From: Cladorhizidae sp. MBARI D1340-BT2
Taxonomy: Eukaryota; Porifera; Demospongiae; Poecilosclerida; Cladorhizidae
DNA length: 64,000 nucleotides
NCBI GenBank assembly: GCA_028752905.1
Contig: JAQNBH010000011.1
Span: 23,931,341-23,995,340 of the forward strand
Direction: 5' to 3'
The translations under genes were made by a program, and so were the position numbers. Of the stretch, positions 63,313-64,000 are shown one piece after another; positions within the stretch are counted from its first letter, which is position 1; each line of letters starts with the position of its first letter. The notes beneath the pieces were generated by a model. That model was not told the origin of the DNA. It searched no databases and saw only the letters and a program-made list of their open reading frames with translations.

Positions 63313-64000
63313 TGTGGCGACAGGAGATTCGTTTACTTGCTTCGATGATGTCATAATAACATAACATTACATCATAGAGGATCTTCGTGACAATTTTAGG
63401 TTTTAGAGTCTGAGAAATGATAAAAGGTTGTCTTTATCATGAGTAATACAAAGAAGCGATTACTTTAACCCGCTTTAATATATATGATTTAAAAATAGTA
63501 TTTATGGTTGTCCTACACATTAGTGAAGGATTCAGAGCATGCTGGAGGTATATACAGAGCAGCTGAAGCCAACATTTAGGCAGCTAAAAGTCTTTAAAAT
63601 AAGTAAATAAGTAAACACCGATTGATTTCCTCGATCAGAACACGCATGTTCCATTCACTCCAAGAGCTGCCTAGTTGCACATTCTATTAAAGCACACACT
63701 CAATTATGACTAATAGACATGTGCAAAATACAGTAGTGGTCAAAAATTACGTTGCATTACTGTACAATGTAGGTTGTATGCTCGAGCGATAAGAAAGCAA
63801 TGCACGATCTACCATTTAAGAACACATGGATAACGGTACGCACGAACGTTGCAAAGCACCGTTGGAATGCATCGTTGTTTAATTTTACCTCGATCTAACA
63901 TGTGACAAATAGGAATACATGCGCATTCGGGAGGCTAAGTTCTATTTAGGTAGCATTCCAGCAGTGGACCAGTTTAGGTAGCTCTGTCAAATCGATGATG
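63313..64000 (+). mobile_element. Start of a Gypsy 3' LTR; right end not determined
   Basis: tgtggcgacaggagattcg begins right after the polypurine tract and has the expected TG terminus. A TATA-like ttaatatatatgatt lies near 63,475 and an attaaa near 63,685, either of which could belong to an LTR promoter and poly(A) signal. I found no second LTR copy and no convincing CA end plus target duplication. The element may stop before the window edge or run past it; the start is secure, the end is not. Confidence 0.55.

Overview
The window looks like part of a nuclear chromosome from an animal, probably a marine invertebrate. Evidence for this: consensus GT-AG introns, AATAAA poly(A) signals, a tRNA-derived SINE remnant, inverted-repeat DNA transposons, and a broken animal-type Ty3/Gypsy integrase end followed by an LTR start. 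I see no bacterial operon, ribosome binding site or rRNA gene. The species cannot be fixed from the sequence; a sponge or other basal metazoan is only an impression.

Positions 1 to about 57,230 are one uninterrupted satellite array that runs off the left edge. The monomer is 24 bp: catcaagccatg followed by aactctggtgtg, with A, C, G and T each used six times and no CpG. By simple division the window holds roughly 2,400 monomers, all in one orientation. They fall into linked variant classes (catcaagcc, tatcaagct, tagcaagac) plus units with small insertions or deletions, and the order of variants forms higher-order repeats (HORs). Offsets that recur between matching variant strings are 3,031 bp (1-8.7 kb), 4,491 bp (about 6.9-16.3 kb), 2,823 and 1,414 bp (20.2-26 kb), 4,304 bp with nested 760 bp copies (27.6-36.7 kb), 1,258, 1,380 and 3,697 bp (36.8-43.2 kb), 9,946 bp (33.4 versus 43.4 kb) and 1,836 bp (49.9-53.6 kb). 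Because 24 is divisible by three, four of the six frames stay open over long stretches. The many apparent small proteins are therefore artefacts of the period; I do not annotate them as genes.

The right boundary is sharp, near 57,230. From there to 64,000 is ordinary AT-rich non-satellite DNA carrying: a (TA)n(CA)n tract beside a possible acidic exon; a SINE remnant; a pair of imperfect inverted repeats (about 59.65 and 61.4 kb) that bracket a spliced, unrecognised three-exon gene on the minus strand; a short reading frame with weak SAP-like character; a 157 bp palindromic MITE with TA ends; and, at the right edge, a frameshifted Ty3/Gypsy integrase C-terminal remnant, a polypurine tract and the start of an LTR.

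The most notable points are the layered HOR mosaic and its clean edge with unique DNA, and the spliced gene lying between inverted repeats.
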